The notes under the pieces: generated by a model
What the model was told of the DNA's origin: nothing
Databases searched by the model: none
The model's input: only the letters and a program-made list of their open reading frames with translations
Program-made: the position numbers and the translations under genes
Origin: an uncultured Alphaproteobacteria bacterium
GTDB taxonomy: Bacteria > Pseudomonadota > Alphaproteobacteria > Puniceispirillales > UBA1172
Length of the DNA stretch: 64,000 bases
Direction of reading: 5' to 3'
NCBI GenBank assembly: GCA_958431225.1
Contig: OY288107.1
Span: forward strand, 1,763,501 to 1,827,500
Part shown: positions 7,358 to 16,278 of the stretch, in pieces
Layout of the letters: every line of letters starts with the position of its first letter
Numbering within the stretch: the stretch's first letter is position 1

Positions 7358-10074
7358 TGGCAATGCATAAAAATTTCCCAACTTCGCCTTATGAGATTCT
7401 GAAGCCAGAACTGCGCTGGTTTCCGGCTGATGAAACATTGCGCGAAACCGCATACGAAAACCTAATGCCGCCCCTAGTGCCGGAATTACGCAAACAAGTC
7501 TATCAGTGGCGCAATGACGGATATCCAAATATCAGCAATACTAGTCGGACTTTGCTAAATTGGTGGTTCAATACACCGCATCCAATCCAACATGCGGACG
7601 GGTTTATGGATGCGTTTAAGTATTATTTCGCCCAACGCGAGGCGGTGGAAACCATCATCTACATACATGAATGTGTAAAAGTGAAAGACAAATATGACCT
7701 CCTGCGCTTTGACAAAGGGGAAGCCGTATCAGCAAAAATGATTGAGGAAACTTGGCGGCGCTATGTTGTGAAAATGGCAACAGGAAGCGGGAAAACTAAG
7801 GTGATGAGCCTTTTGCTCGCTTGGTCGTATTTTCATAAAAAATACGAGGAAGATTCAGATTTGGCGAAAAATTTCCTCATTATAGCACCAAATATCATCG
7901 TCCTTGACCGGCTGAGAAGTGATTTTGATGGATTGAAAATTTTCTTGCACGACGACCCCATCCTGCCCGATAATGGCATTGATGAACGGAACTGGAAAAC
8001 CGATTTTCAACTCACGCTACATATTCAGGATGAGGTAGGGAGGCCGAATCCAAGTGGTAATATCTTTCTCACTAACATTCACCGCGTTTATGATGATAAA
8101 ACGCTAGAAGCAACGCCCGATGATGAAAACTCAATGGATTATTACCTTGGACCAAAACCCAAAGGGAATACCACGGATTCAGGCGTTGATCTCGGGCGCA
8201 TTGTCAGGGATATTGATGAATTGGTCGTCATCAATGACGAAGCGCATCACATTCACGATAGTCAATTAGCTTGGTTCAAATCAATCAACGATATTCATAA
8301 CAAGCTGAAACAAAAAGGCGCACAACTAGCACTGCAAGTCGATGTCACGGCAACGCCCAAACACAATAAAGGCGCGATATTTGTTCAGACCGTCTCGGAC
8401 TATCCGCTTATTGAAGCAATCACGCAAAATGTCGTCAAATGCCCCGTGCTACCAGATAAACCAAGCCGAACAAAACTTGAGGAAAGGCAGAGTTCGGTTT
8501 ATAGTGAAAAATATAGCGATTATATCAATCTCGGCGTCACCGAATGGCGCAAAGTCTATCCTGAGCATAAAAAATTGGGGCAGAAAGCGGTGCTGTTTAT
8601 TATGACCGATGACACCAAGAACTGTGATGAAGTGGCAGAATATCTGGAAAAAACCTTCCCTGAATTGAATGGTGCGGTTTTGACTATCCACACCAATAAA
8701 AAAGGGGAAATCAGCGATAACCCTGCGTCTAAAGAGTCAAAAAAAGAACTGGAAGAATTGAGAAAACAAGCAAACGAAATTGATAGTTGGGGTAGTAAGT
8801 ACAAAGCCATCGTTTCGGTTCTCATGCTAAAAGAAGGATGGGATGTGCGGAATGTTACCACTATTGTTGGGCTACGCCCTTACTCGTCCAAGTCGAATAT
8901 CCTCCCCGAACAAACGCTTGGGCGCGGGTTGCGGCGCATGTATCCCGAACGTGACACAGAAGAACGTGTCAGCGTTATTGGAACAGACGCTTTTATGGAT
9001 TTTGTTGAATCACTCCAAACCGAAGGGATTGAATTTGATCAAGAGCCAATGGGAGAAGGCGCACCACCTATTATATCGCTAGTTATTGAAGTCGATAATG
9101 ATGGTGGCGATAAAGATATTGATGCATTGGATATTGAAATCCCTATCCTCTCACCGCGCGCGATTCGTGAATATGAGAATCTGAATGCGCTTGATGTCAA
9201 TCAATTGGAATTTCATGTGCAAGGATATCAACAATATTCCGAAGAAGAACAGCGGGTAATGGTGTTTCGGTATATTACAAGTGAAGACATGAGCCATACC
9301 ACAAACCTAGAAGGGGCAATGGCAAGCGATTATCGTAGTGTCATTGGCTTTTTCGCACAAAACATCCTTAAAGAACTCCGAATGCCTACATATTATGATG
9401 TGCTTTATCCTAAAATTCAGGAATTTATTCAGGATAAATTATTCGGAAAATCCGTTAACCTAGATGACCGCAATACGCTCAGGAATTTGAGCGAGCCACC
9501 TGCTCTCGAAACCATATTTAAGACGTTCAAATTTGCGGTCAATGCTCTGATAATTAAGGATCCGGGCAGCGCAGAAATTCGTGGTAGCATAAAAGTCAAA
9601 GACACGCGCCCCTTTACGGTTAAAAATCAGGAATATATCATACCCAAAAAGTCCGTATTTAACAAAATTGTTGGCGATTATGGCTTGGAGCTTAGGTTTG
9701 CACAGTTTTTAGAGCGCGTTCCTGATGTGATCTCATTCACCAAGAATTACACGGCAATAAAATTCAAAATTGATTACGTTACTGCCGCCGGATACATTGC
9801 AAATTATTTCCCAGATTTTCTAGTAAAGGTTGCAGATAACAAAATCTTTATCGTAGAAACAAAAGGTCGTGAGGAGATAGATGCCCCACTTAAGATAAAA
9901 AGATTGCGCCAATGGTGCGCCGATGTGAACGCATTGCAAGACGATGTGGAGTTTGATTTTGTCTATGTTGATAACAAAAATTTCGACAAACTAACAGGCG
10001 CAGACGGCAAGTCCAAAGATAGACTCGCAACATTCTCTGACCTTGTGTCGCACTTCACCGAGTATAAGGGATGA
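7357..10074 (+). CDS. res: Type III restriction endonuclease subunit (Res)
   Basis: 905 residues. Superfamily II helicase motifs are in order: Walker A ATGSGKTK (about 141-148), DEAH (about 293-296) and VDVTATP shortly after; the second RecA-like domain has EGWDVRNV and LGRGLRRMYP. Near the C-terminus FPDFLV and, further on, IVETKGRE (about 818-838) form the PD-(D/E)xK nuclease. Res translocates or slides from the Mod-bound site and cuts DNA beside it. It is preceded by a strong SD (TAGGAGGAAA, inside mod) and is translationally coupled. The gene appears complete with all key residues, so the system is probably active. Confidence 0.92.
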   Translation: MAMHKNFPTSPYEILKPELRWFPADETLRETAYENLMPPLVPELRKQVYQWRNDGYPNISNTSRTLLNWWFNTPHPIQHADGFMDAFKYYFAQREAVETIIYIHECVKVKDKYDLLRFDKGEAVSAKMIEETWRRYVVKMATGSGKTKVMSLLLAWSYFHKKYEEDSDLAKNFLIIAPNIIVLDRLRSDFDGLKIFLHDDPILPDNGIDERNWKTDFQLTLHIQDEVGRPNPSGNIFLTNIHRVYDDKTLEATPDDENSMDYYLGPKPKGNTTDSGVDLGRIVRDIDELVVINDEAHHIHDSQLAWFKSINDIHNKLKQKGAQLALQVDVTATPKHNKGAIFVQTVSDYPLIEAITQNVVKCPVLPDKPSRTKLEERQSSVYSEKYSDYINLGVTEWRKVYPEHKKLGQKAVLFIMTDDTKNCDEVAEYLEKTFPELNGAVLTIHTNKKGEISDNPASKESKKELEELRKQANEIDSWGSKYKAIVSVLMLKEGWDVRNVTTIVGLRPYSSKSNILPEQTLGRGLRRMYPERDTEERVSVIGTDAFMDFVESLQTEGIEFDQEPMGEGAPPIISLVIEVDNDGGDKDIDALDIEIPILSPRAIREYENLNALDVNQLEFHVQGYQQYSEEEQRVMVFRYITSEDMSHTTNLEGAMASDYRSVIGFFAQNILKELRMPTYYDVLYPKIQEFIQDKLFGKSVNLDDRNTLRNLSEPPALETIFKTFKFAVNALIIKDPGSAEIRGSIKVKDTRPFTVKNQEYIIPKKSVFNKIVGDYGLELRFAQFLERVPDVISFTKNYTAIKFKIDYVTAAGYIANYFPDFLVKVADNKIFIVETKGREEIDAPLKIKRLRQWCADVNALQDDVEFDFVYVDNKNFDKLTGADGKSKDRLATFSDLVSHFTEYKG

Positions 10075-10108
10075 TATTGCTTTAGCGGCCGTCCTTAAAA
10101 ATAACTTG

Positions 10109-10169
10109 CCTCAATGGTAAATATACTATACATTATGGGCTGATTTGTATATTATACTAACCATTGAGG
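10109..10169 (+). promoter_or_regulatory. Large palindromic operator/promoter of hipBA
   Basis: Two 24-base arms (10109-10132 and 10146-10169) face each other across 13 bases. The outer ten bases of each arm match perfectly (CCTCAATGGT / ACCATTGAGG), the inner part imperfectly. The right arm ends 9 bases before the hipB ATG. HipB proteins repress their own operons through such palindromes, so this is the likely autoregulatory site. Confidence 0.65.
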
Positions 10170-10178
10170 ATTAAAGCC

Positions 10179-10499
10179 ATGACCAGAAGGAAAACAATCA
10201 TCTCGCCCGAACTGGCAGAGATTCTACAAAATGTCGGCGAAAACATCAAACTCGCCCGACTACGTAGGAAAATTACGACGACGATGCTCGCTGAGCGCGC
10301 GGGCGTTAGTCGCATTACATTGCGTAAGGTTGAAAATGGCGCGAGTGGCGTCACTGTGGGCGTGTATGCGAATGTGTTGTTTTGTCTTGGGTTGGAACGG
10401 GATTTGTTGTTGCTCGGGGGCGATGATCCGTTGGGGCAACGTTTGCGTGATGCGGAATTGACGCATACGAAAGAACGTGTGGCGAAGCGGGGGCAATGA
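10179..10499 (+). CDS. hipB: HipB-type XRE antitoxin
   Basis: 106 residues with an XRE helix-turn-helix across about residues 16-70 (NIKLARLRRKITTTMLAERAG, split by the turn, then RITLRKVENG). The ATG at 10179 is preferred to a TTG at 10164 because GAGGATTAA lies before it. Its stop overlaps the hipA start by four bases. HipB binds and inhibits the HipA kinase and represses the operon; the large palindrome immediately upstream fits this. Confidence 0.85.
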   Translation: MTRRKTIISPELAEILQNVGENIKLARLRRKITTTMLAERAGVSRITLRKVENGASGVTVGVYANVLFCLGLERDLLLLGGDDPLGQRLRDAELTHTKERVAKRGQ

Positions 10500-11779
10500 T
10501 GGCATCGCAAAAACAGACGCAAAAAACGATAGAGGTTTATGCGCATTGGCATGGCATGGACGCGCCTATTTTTATGGGGACGCTTTTTGCCGCGCCGTCT
10601 CGGGGGAAGGAGATTTTTTCTTTTGCGTATGATGCGGCGTGGTTGAAATCGCCGCATGCGCAAGTGCTTGACCCTGATTTAATGCTGGCTTCGGGGCCGC
10701 AATATGCCCGCGAAGGGCAGGGTAATTTTGGCTTGTTTTTGGATTCTGCCCCTGACCGCTGGGGGCGGGTTTTGATGCAACGCCGCGAGGCGCAACAAGC
10801 ACGCGGCGAGGGGCGTCAGGCGCGCACTCTGCTGGAATCGGACTATCTGTTGGGCGTGTATGATGGGCATCGGATGGGGGCTCTGCGCTTTCGGCTGCCC
10901 GGGGATGCGGCGTTTTTGGATAATCAAGAAAATACGGCAATCCCGCCTTGGGCAAAGCTCAGGGATTTGGAATATGCCAGCCGGCAATTGGAACGTGATA
11001 ATGTCGAAAATGAGAGCAAATATCAAGAGTGGTTGAATATGTTAATTGCGCCCGGCGGGTCGCTAGGTGGCGCGCGTCCCAAAGCCAGTGTTGTGGATGC
11101 TGACGGTCAGTTATGGATTGCCAAATTCCCTAGTCGCGGTGATGAAATCAATATCGGCAAATGGGAATATCTGGTGCATTCGCTGGCGCAACGGGCGGGG
11201 GTTGATGTGTCCGAAGCCAAAATCCAAAGATTTTCCGGAGAGCATGACACCTTCCTAACCAAGCGTTTCGACCGCACAGAAACCAGCGCGCGCCGACACT
11301 TCGCCTCGGCAATGACGCTACTAGGCAAGCAAGATGGCGACGGCGCCGACACCGGTATGAGCTATTTGTATTTGGTCAGCTTCCTAAAAAAATACGGCGC
11401 ACAGACCGAGCAGGATTTGGAACAACTCTGGCGGCGCATCGTGTTTTATATCTGCGTATCAAACACCGACGACCACCTGCGCAATCATGGTTTTATGCTC
11501 GCGGATAGGGGCTGGGTGCTTTCGCCGGCGTATGACATGAACCCAGTGGCGACCGCGGGCGGTTTATCGCTCAATATTTCCGAAGCAGATAATAGCCAGG
11601 ATTTAGAACTGGCAAAATCCGTGGCGCATTATTTCCGTGTTGAGGAAGAGCGCGCCGACACAATCATTGGTGAGGTTAAAGCCGTTGTTAAAGATTGGGA
11701 AGCCGTAGCGAAAAAACTCTCCATCCCGGCGCGGGAAATGAACCAGATGAAAGGCGCGTTTCGGTGTGTTGGTGGGTGA
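10496..11779 (+). CDS. hipA: HipA-family serine/threonine kinase toxin
   Basis: 427 residues, the usual length. The N-terminal subdomain has DSAPDRWGR (about residues 83-91), typical of one branch of HipA proteins. GGSLGGARPKAS (about 186-197) is the nucleotide-binding loop region, SNTDDHLRNHGF (about 322-333) holds the catalytic Asp and the metal-binding Asn, and SPAYDMNP (about 342-349) takes the place of the DFG motif. HipA kinases phosphorylate translation factors such as glutamyl-tRNA synthetase and induce dormancy. All catalytic residues are present, so the toxin is probably functional. It is the second gene of a classic hipBA operon and is only distantly related to the hipA at 56.2 kb. 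Confidence 0.9.
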   Translation: MMASQKQTQKTIEVYAHWHGMDAPIFMGTLFAAPSRGKEIFSFAYDAAWLKSPHAQVLDPDLMLASGPQYAREGQGNFGLFLDSAPDRWGRVLMQRREAQQARGEGRQARTLLESDYLLGVYDGHRMGALRFRLPGDAAFLDNQENTAIPPWAKLRDLEYASRQLERDNVENESKYQEWLNMLIAPGGSLGGARPKASVVDADGQLWIAKFPSRGDEINIGKWEYLVHSLAQRAGVDVSEAKIQRFSGEHDTFLTKRFDRTETSARRHFASAMTLLGKQDGDGADTGMSYLYLVSFLKKYGAQTEQDLEQLWRRIVFYICVSNTDDHLRNHGFMLADRGWVLSPAYDMNPVATAGGLSLNISEADNSQDLELAKSVAHYFRVEEERADTIIGEVKAVVKDWEAVAKKLSIPAREMNQMKGAFRCVGG

Positions 11780-11897
11780 TGCGTCCTACAACATCCCCAA
11801 AAACCCCAAAATACCCCATGCAATAAACAATATCGCATTGGCTAAAAATAAAATCTGCGGTAGGATGGGTGGTGATCCTAACTTTATGAGTGCTGCC

Positions 11898-12521
11898 TCA
11901 TCTGGCGGTGACGCAAATTGCCTGTTTCAGATGGTCATTCGTGCCAAGTTGGTCGACCAGAAAGCCTGCCAGATCCTCGCGCGGTATTGTTTTTGTGATG
12001 GACGTGTTGGAGGCCAGAACCCGACCTGTGCCCGGTTTTTCGGTCAATACGGCAGCGCGCACGGCGGTCCAATCCAGCCTTTCGTCGGCAAAGATTTCCT
12101 CTTCTCGCGTATGTTCCGCCAGAATGTTTCTCAAAATCGTTCTGAAAAGGATCTTCGAATACCAAGGTATCCGCGCCCAACTGTCACCGACGCCTGCCGC
12201 CGATACAAAGACCAGCCGCTTAACTCCATGCTCCAGCATCGCATTGCGTATATTCGCTGCGCCCTGGGAAAGGGTAACGCGATCTTTCAATCCCACGGGC
12301 CCCAGACAGACCAGGACGGCCTCCTGCCCTGCCATGGCCTGATAAACGGCTTGGGCATCAAGCACGTCGCCTTTTACCTTATTGATACTTTCGTGCGCAT
12401 ACCGGCCCTCGACCGAGCGACCAAAAACCGTAACGTAGTAGCTTGCCGCCACCGCCTTGCGCCAGCAATGGTCGCCAGTCTTACCCGTGGCACCGAACAC
12501 AATAACTTTCAATTTGCTCAC
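11898..12521 (-). CDS. NAD(P)-binding oxidoreductase-like protein, NmrA/atypical SDR family
   Basis: 207 residues. The N-terminal VIVFGATGKTGDH (about residues 6-18) is the glycine-rich dinucleotide loop of atypical short-chain dehydrogenases. KGDVLDAQAV and LVFVSAAGVGDS follow in the usual places for strands 3 and 5. There is no YxxxK pair in the normal position, which fits the NmrA-like/biliverdin reductase B-like group that senses or reduces with NAD(P)H. It stands alone on the minus strand, converging with hipA, and shows no link to the defence genes. Substrate unknown. Confidence 0.8.
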   Translation of the reverse strand: MSKLKVIVFGATGKTGDHCWRKAVAASYYVTVFGRSVEGRYAHESINKVKGDVLDAQAVYQAMAGQEAVLVCLGPVGLKDRVTLSQGAANIRNAMLEHGVKRLVFVSAAGVGDSWARIPWYSKILFRTILRNILAEHTREEEIFADERLDWTAVRAAVLTEKPGTGRVLASNTSITKTIPREDLAGFLVDQLGTNDHLKQAICVTAR

Positions 12522-12623
12522 CTCAAATGTTCAGTTTCCCGACCTTATTTCGTCCTACCTGTGATTGCTTTGATGGCATTGTTGCGCTCCTTCCTAATCA
12601 CGTGACTTCCTAACATTGTATCC

Positions 12624-12743
12624 TTATAGTTCCATGCGTGTTATGATCTCAGCAATGTAGGTTTCTTTACTGTCATTCATAAAGAATACATTTTTTTCCG
12701 CCCATTTGTCAATATCTTTTCCCCAGTTTAATTTGCAGAAAAA
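12624..12743 (-). pseudogene. Possible gene-end relic upstream of the SDR gene
   Basis: A 39-codon open stretch without a credible start reads as protein-like sequence (LNWGKDIDKWAEKN, then ending IITRMEL and TAA). It may be the 3' end of a lost gene. The remainder of 12522-12898 holds the upstream regions of the SDR gene and of the 83-aa gene, and nothing else I can name. Confidence 0.25.
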
Positions 12744-12779
12744 TCATCCTACCACCTCGCCGCTTACACCCCACAAGGG

Positions 12780-12822
12780 AATTTCTTGCAAAAATTGCTT
12801 CTTTTTGTCAAGAAATTATGTT
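12780..12822 (+). promoter_or_regulatory. Candidate promoter and operator for the DUF2779 pair
   Basis: TTGCTT (12795-12800) and TATGTT (12817-12822) are 16 bases apart. A perfect 9-bp inverted repeat, AATTTCTTG (12780-12788) and CAAGAAATT (12809-12817), brackets the -35 box, as an operator would. Confidence 0.4.
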
Positions 12823-12898
12823 AACAAAAAACCATACAAGAGTGCGTGGCATTTTATGAGGCGATGCACAAGCAGCAAACAGCAAAGAGGAGATAGAC

Positions 12899-13150
12899 AT
12901 GTTTGATGTTGATGTTGAATTTCGGATTGGTGGTAGGAAGGTTCATCCTAACCAAATCGCCAATGAATGGGAAAAGGCTATAATGAAGGAATGGCGCGAT
13001 GATTTTGTGAGAAAACTCCGCGGTATTCGTGACCTTAAAACTGGGGAAAGACCTAAAATCATTGTTAAAGGGCGCTCGCTGTCGAATTTAACAATTGAGG
13101 TTGAAGGGTCTAAAAACCTCATTGATGAAGTTAATCGCCGGGTGGGTTAA
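12899..13150 (+). CDS. 83-residue protein upstream of the DUF2779 nuclease, unknown
   Basis: Preceded by a strong ribosome binding site (AAGAGGAGATAGAC) and ending two bases before the next ATG, so the two genes are surely one operon. The protein has an N-terminal strand-rich part (DVEFRIGGRKV), a Trp-containing helix (ANEWEKAIMKEWRDD) and a C-terminal basic strand (PKIIVKGRS). No known family recognised. The small size and tight linkage suggest a partner or regulator of the nuclease. Confidence 0.7.
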   Translation: MFDVDVEFRIGGRKVHPNQIANEWEKAIMKEWRDDFVRKLRGIRDLKTGERPKIIVKGRSLSNLTIEVEGSKNLIDEVNRRVG

Positions 13151-13151
13151 A

Positions 13152-14639
13152 ATGACAAAGCTCACGATATCCAAATCCCAGTATATAAAAGGTCTACAAT
13201 GCCCAAAGGCTTTGTGGTTGAGTCGTCACAGCAAAGACCTAGCGTCAGAGGTTGCACAAACTAAACAAGCATTATTTGACACAGGTCGAGATATTGGCGA
13301 TGCAGCTAGGGGATATTTTGCTAATGGCGTTTTAGTTGCTAATGAGTATTGGGAAACAGAAGGCGCAGTCGAAGCTACTGAACAATATACCCAAAACGGA
13401 GAGGGTGTAATATTTGAAGCCGCAGCCATTCACCCAAGCAATGGATGCCATGCGCGGATTGATATCTTAAAGCGCGTTGAAAATAGTAACCAATGGGATT
13501 TGATTGAAGTAAAGGGTTCCACTAAATTAAAGGACCCTCACATTGATGATGTGTCGTTTCAGTATCACGTATTTAATGGCGCTGGGTATGAAATTCGAAA
13601 ATGTTACGTGATGCTTGTGAATAGTGACTACATTCGCAATGGTAAAATCGACCCACAAAAACTCTTCAAACTTGAAGAAATAACAAACAAAGTGCTTGCT
13701 AAGCAAAGTGAAGTTGATACGGCGACAAGGCAACTCAATTCCATTTTGGTAGATCAGACCGAACCAAAAGAGTTGATTGGGGTGAAATGCTCTACGCCTT
13801 TTGAATGTGATTACAAAAATTATTGCTGGGTGGATGTGCCTGATTACTCGGTTTATGATGTGTTTTCCAAATCAAAAGTTGATGAGATAGCCAGCCAGCA
13901 TGGTTTTGATATTAAGGCATTGCCTGATCAAATAAAACCAACTGGAACAAAAGCCATTGATGTACAGAGTTATATTGAAGGAGAAACGCATGTAGATGCT
14001 CCGGCTATATCCGATTTTCTGCGCCAAATTAGCTATCCAATCTATTATTTAGATTATGAGACGATCGTACCAGCTATTCCAATGTTTGATGGCACAAAGC
14101 CATATCAGCAGATCCCTTTTCAATTCTCTGTCCATATCCAGCACACACCTAACGGCGATCTAACGCATCACGAGTTCTTACATAAAGATCGAAGCGACCC
14201 GCGTAGAGCATTTGCTGAAAAACTGGTGGATCTTTGTGGCGATACAGGAACAGTGCTGGTTTATAATCAGTCCCTTGAAAAGACGCGGAATAAGGAGCTA
14301 GCTCAAGATTTTCCAGAATATGCCAGTGCTATTCAGGCTATTAACGCACGGATAGTGGATTTATTAGAGCCGTTTAGAAAGCGCTGGTTATATCATCCAG
14401 ATCAGCGTAGCTCCGCGTCTATTAAAGCAGTTTTGCCATGTTTTTCCGATCTCTCATACGAAAATTTAGGAATTGGCAGTGGGGAAGAAGCCATGTTGCA
14501 ATATAAAAATTTCATCGCGGGCAATATCCCGGAATACGAACTAGAGGATTTATGGAAAAATCTGAGCGCTTACTGCGAGCAAGATACGCGTGCGATGGCA
14601 ATCTTGTTAGATGCTTTAAAGCAGCAAGCACATGAATAA
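13152..14639 (+). CDS. DUF2779 protein: Cas4-like nuclease fused to a DEDD-type exonuclease-like domain
   Basis: 495 residues from the ATG at 13152. It opens with SKSQYIKGLQCPKALW, the DUF2779 hallmark, whose Cys17 with three Cys near residues 213-225 (GVKCSTPFECDYKNYCW) can hold an iron-sulfur cluster as in Cas4/AddB-type nucleases. ARIDIL and, about 20 residues later, LIEVKG supply the Asp and ExK of a PD-(D/E)xK site. The C-terminal half has YYLDYETI (about 300), VYNQSL and CEQDTRAMA, the Asp/Glu pattern of RNase T/DnaQ-type exonucleases. DUF2779 proteins are often found in genomic islands; the role is unknown, but two nuclease-like halves make DNA or RNA processing likely. Confidence 0.8.
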   Translation: MTKLTISKSQYIKGLQCPKALWLSRHSKDLASEVAQTKQALFDTGRDIGDAARGYFANGVLVANEYWETEGAVEATEQYTQNGEGVIFEAAAIHPSNGCHARIDILKRVENSNQWDLIEVKGSTKLKDPHIDDVSFQYHVFNGAGYEIRKCYVMLVNSDYIRNGKIDPQKLFKLEEITNKVLAKQSEVDTATRQLNSILVDQTEPKELIGVKCSTPFECDYKNYCWVDVPDYSVYDVFSKSKVDEIASQHGFDIKALPDQIKPTGTKAIDVQSYIEGETHVDAPAISDFLRQISYPIYYLDYETIVPAIPMFDGTKPYQQIPFQFSVHIQHTPNGDLTHHEFLHKDRSDPRRAFAEKLVDLCGDTGTVLVYNQSLEKTRNKELAQDFPEYASAIQAINARIVDLLEPFRKRWLYHPDQRSSASIKAVLPCFSDLSYENLGIGSGEEAMLQYKNFIAGNIPEYELEDLWKNLSAYCEQDTRAMAILLDALKQQAHE

Positions 14640-14832
14640 ATATGTATAGTGGCTTTTGGTTTTTATAAATTTATGATGGAGGCAATCTCTCATACTCCAA
14701 GAGAGCGTTCTGTCATAAACTAGCCGCACCCTTAATGGCATTCGCCAAAAATTCGCCCCACCGCGTTCAACGGTTAGGGGTGAAAGCCCCCACATCAAAA
14801 TCACTTTAACCTTTCACATCCGCGAAAATTTT

Positions 14833-14838
14833 TATAAT
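14833..14838 (+). promoter_or_regulatory. Strong -10 box directly before nnrD
   Basis: TATAAT lies 8 bases before the nnrD ATG, which would place the transcript start at or within a few bases of the start codon; no ribosome binding site fits in between. The -35 region is weak. Either nnrD is leaderless or the box is chance. Confidence 0.35.
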
Positions 14839-14846
14839 ATCATCTC

Positions 14847-15599
14847 ATGGAAAACTCACCAAAACTGTGGAAATCCGCCTTACCTGTCAAAAACACGAAC
14901 CAGCATAAATACTGCCATGGTTTGGCGGTGGTTTTTGGGGCTCCTGCTTTGACTGGGGCTACGCGGTTGGTGGCGGAGGCGGCGGCTCGGGTGGGGGCTG
15001 GGTTGGTTGAGGTTGTTGCTGATGCGGGCACTGCGCCGATTTATCGTGCCTCTTTGCCGCCGCATATTCTGGTGCGCGAGGGCGCGGCTTCGCCTAAGCA
15101 ATCGGCTTTGCTTTATGGCTCTGGCGGGCTTTCCGTGCGTCCTGATTTTTGCGCCCAAGTGCCGGTGGTGCTTGATGCTGATGCGCTTTATGATTTGCCC
15201 GCGGAGCTGCCGCCGCATTACGTGCTGACGCCGCACGAAGGCGAATTCGCCCGCGCCTTCCCCAAACTAAAAGGCACCCGCGCCGATAAAGCCACCGCCG
15301 CCGCCAAAACCATCGGCGCGCATATCGTCCTCAAAGGCGCATCAACCATCATCGCCGCGCCCGATGGCAACATCATCACCAACCAACACGCCTCGCCGCA
15401 TTTGGCAACCGCAGGGAGCGGCGACGTGCTGGCAGGAATGATCCTCGGGCTGCTCGCACAAGGCATGGACGCACACCTCGCGAGCGCCGCCGCAGTGTGG
15501 ATACATGGCGACGTCAGCATCAGCATAGGTCGCGGACTCGTGGCTAGCGACATCCCGGCGCAGATTCCTGCTAGTCTAAAAAAGATATTTGGGGAGTAA
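14847..15599 (+). CDS. nnrD: ADP-dependent NAD(P)H-hydrate dehydratase
   Basis: 250 residues, a stand-alone version of the YjeF C-terminal domain (ribokinase fold). HKYCHGLAVVFG (about residues 20-31) is the first strand region, VVLDADAL and LTPHEGEFAR (about 124-133) line the substrate site, VLKGAST follows, and TAGSGDVLAG (about 188-197) is the nucleotide-binding and catalytic Asp motif. The enzyme repairs NADHX/NADPHX back to NADH/NADPH with ADP. The epimerase half (nnrE) is not fused here. This is a housekeeping gene, GC-richer than the neighbouring defence genes, with DUF4065 just downstream. Confidence 0.9.
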   Translation: MENSPKLWKSALPVKNTNQHKYCHGLAVVFGAPALTGATRLVAEAAARVGAGLVEVVADAGTAPIYRASLPPHILVREGAASPKQSALLYGSGGLSVRPDFCAQVPVVLDADALYDLPAELPPHYVLTPHEGEFARAFPKLKGTRADKATAAAKTIGAHIVLKGASTIIAAPDGNIITNQHASPHLATAGSGDVLAGMILGLLAQGMDAHLASAAAVWIHGDVSISIGRGLVASDIPAQIPASLKKIFGE

Positions 15600-15603
15600 A
15601 GAT

Positions 15604-16062
15604 ATGATAGTTATTTTTGATGTTGCATCTTACATTTTGCAGAAGCGTGGGGCGATGACGGCAATGAAATTGCAAAAGCTCGTCTATTATTCGCAGTGCT
15701 GGTCGCTGGTTTGGGACGAAGAACCTTTGTTCAAAGCCAGAATTGAGGCATGGGAAAATGGCCCAATCGCCCCAACACTTTACGATGCTCATAAGGGCGA
15801 ATTCAAGGTTGCGTTCGGCTCAATGCAAGGCGACCCCGCAAAATTGACCAAAGACCAAAAAGAAACCATTGACGGAGTGCTTGATTTTTACGGGGAAAAA
15901 TCAGCGCAGTGGTTGAGCGACCTAACCCACCTTGAAGCCCCGTGGAGGCAAACCCGAGCCCGCGCTGGTGTCAACGCAGGGGAAAGGTGTCACGAGGAAA
16001 TCACGCTTGCTGATATGCACGAATATTACTCTGGATTGGGTGAGGAAGCTGATATGGTTTAG
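15604..16062 (+). CDS. DUF4065/Panacea-domain protein (SocA-like antitoxin)
   Basis: 152 residues from the ATG at 15604, which has GGGGAGTAAAG before it. TAMKLQKLVYYSQCWSL (about residues 19-35) and EAWENGPIAPTLYD (about 48-61) are the signature blocks of DUF4065. Such proteins are antitoxins for many unrelated toxins (PanA) or proteolytic adaptors such as SocA, which delivers SocB to ClpXP. No small toxin gene lies next to it: upstream is nnrD and downstream a helicase after a 216-base gap. It may be an orphan antitoxin or serve a partner elsewhere. Confidence 0.8.
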   Translation: MIVIFDVASYILQKRGAMTAMKLQKLVYYSQCWSLVWDEEPLFKARIEAWENGPIAPTLYDAHKGEFKVAFGSMQGDPAKLTKDQKETIDGVLDFYGEKSAQWLSDLTHLEAPWRQTRARAGVNAGERCHEEITLADMHEYYSGLGEEADMV

Positions 16063-16278
16063 GTGGGGCGTCACCGAACGCGGTGGGGCGGGTTTTTGGT
16101 GCGTGGTGTGGTGTTTTGTGCTTTTTTTGGCGGAAATGCGCTAATTTTATCTTGTTCTCACAACTAAATTTTTTGAAATTTTTGAATAATCAATGGACTT
16201 TTTGATGATAAAGTGGCTAGATTAACTGTCAAATCAAATGCAACCCCGCCTTATGGCAGATATGAAAGGGATGATAAA

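Noticed and set aside
14660-14810. Possible dispersed repeat shared with 16065-16105 (GAACGCGGTGGGGCG)
   Set aside because: Only about 30 bases match with gaps; too short to call a repeat family within this window.
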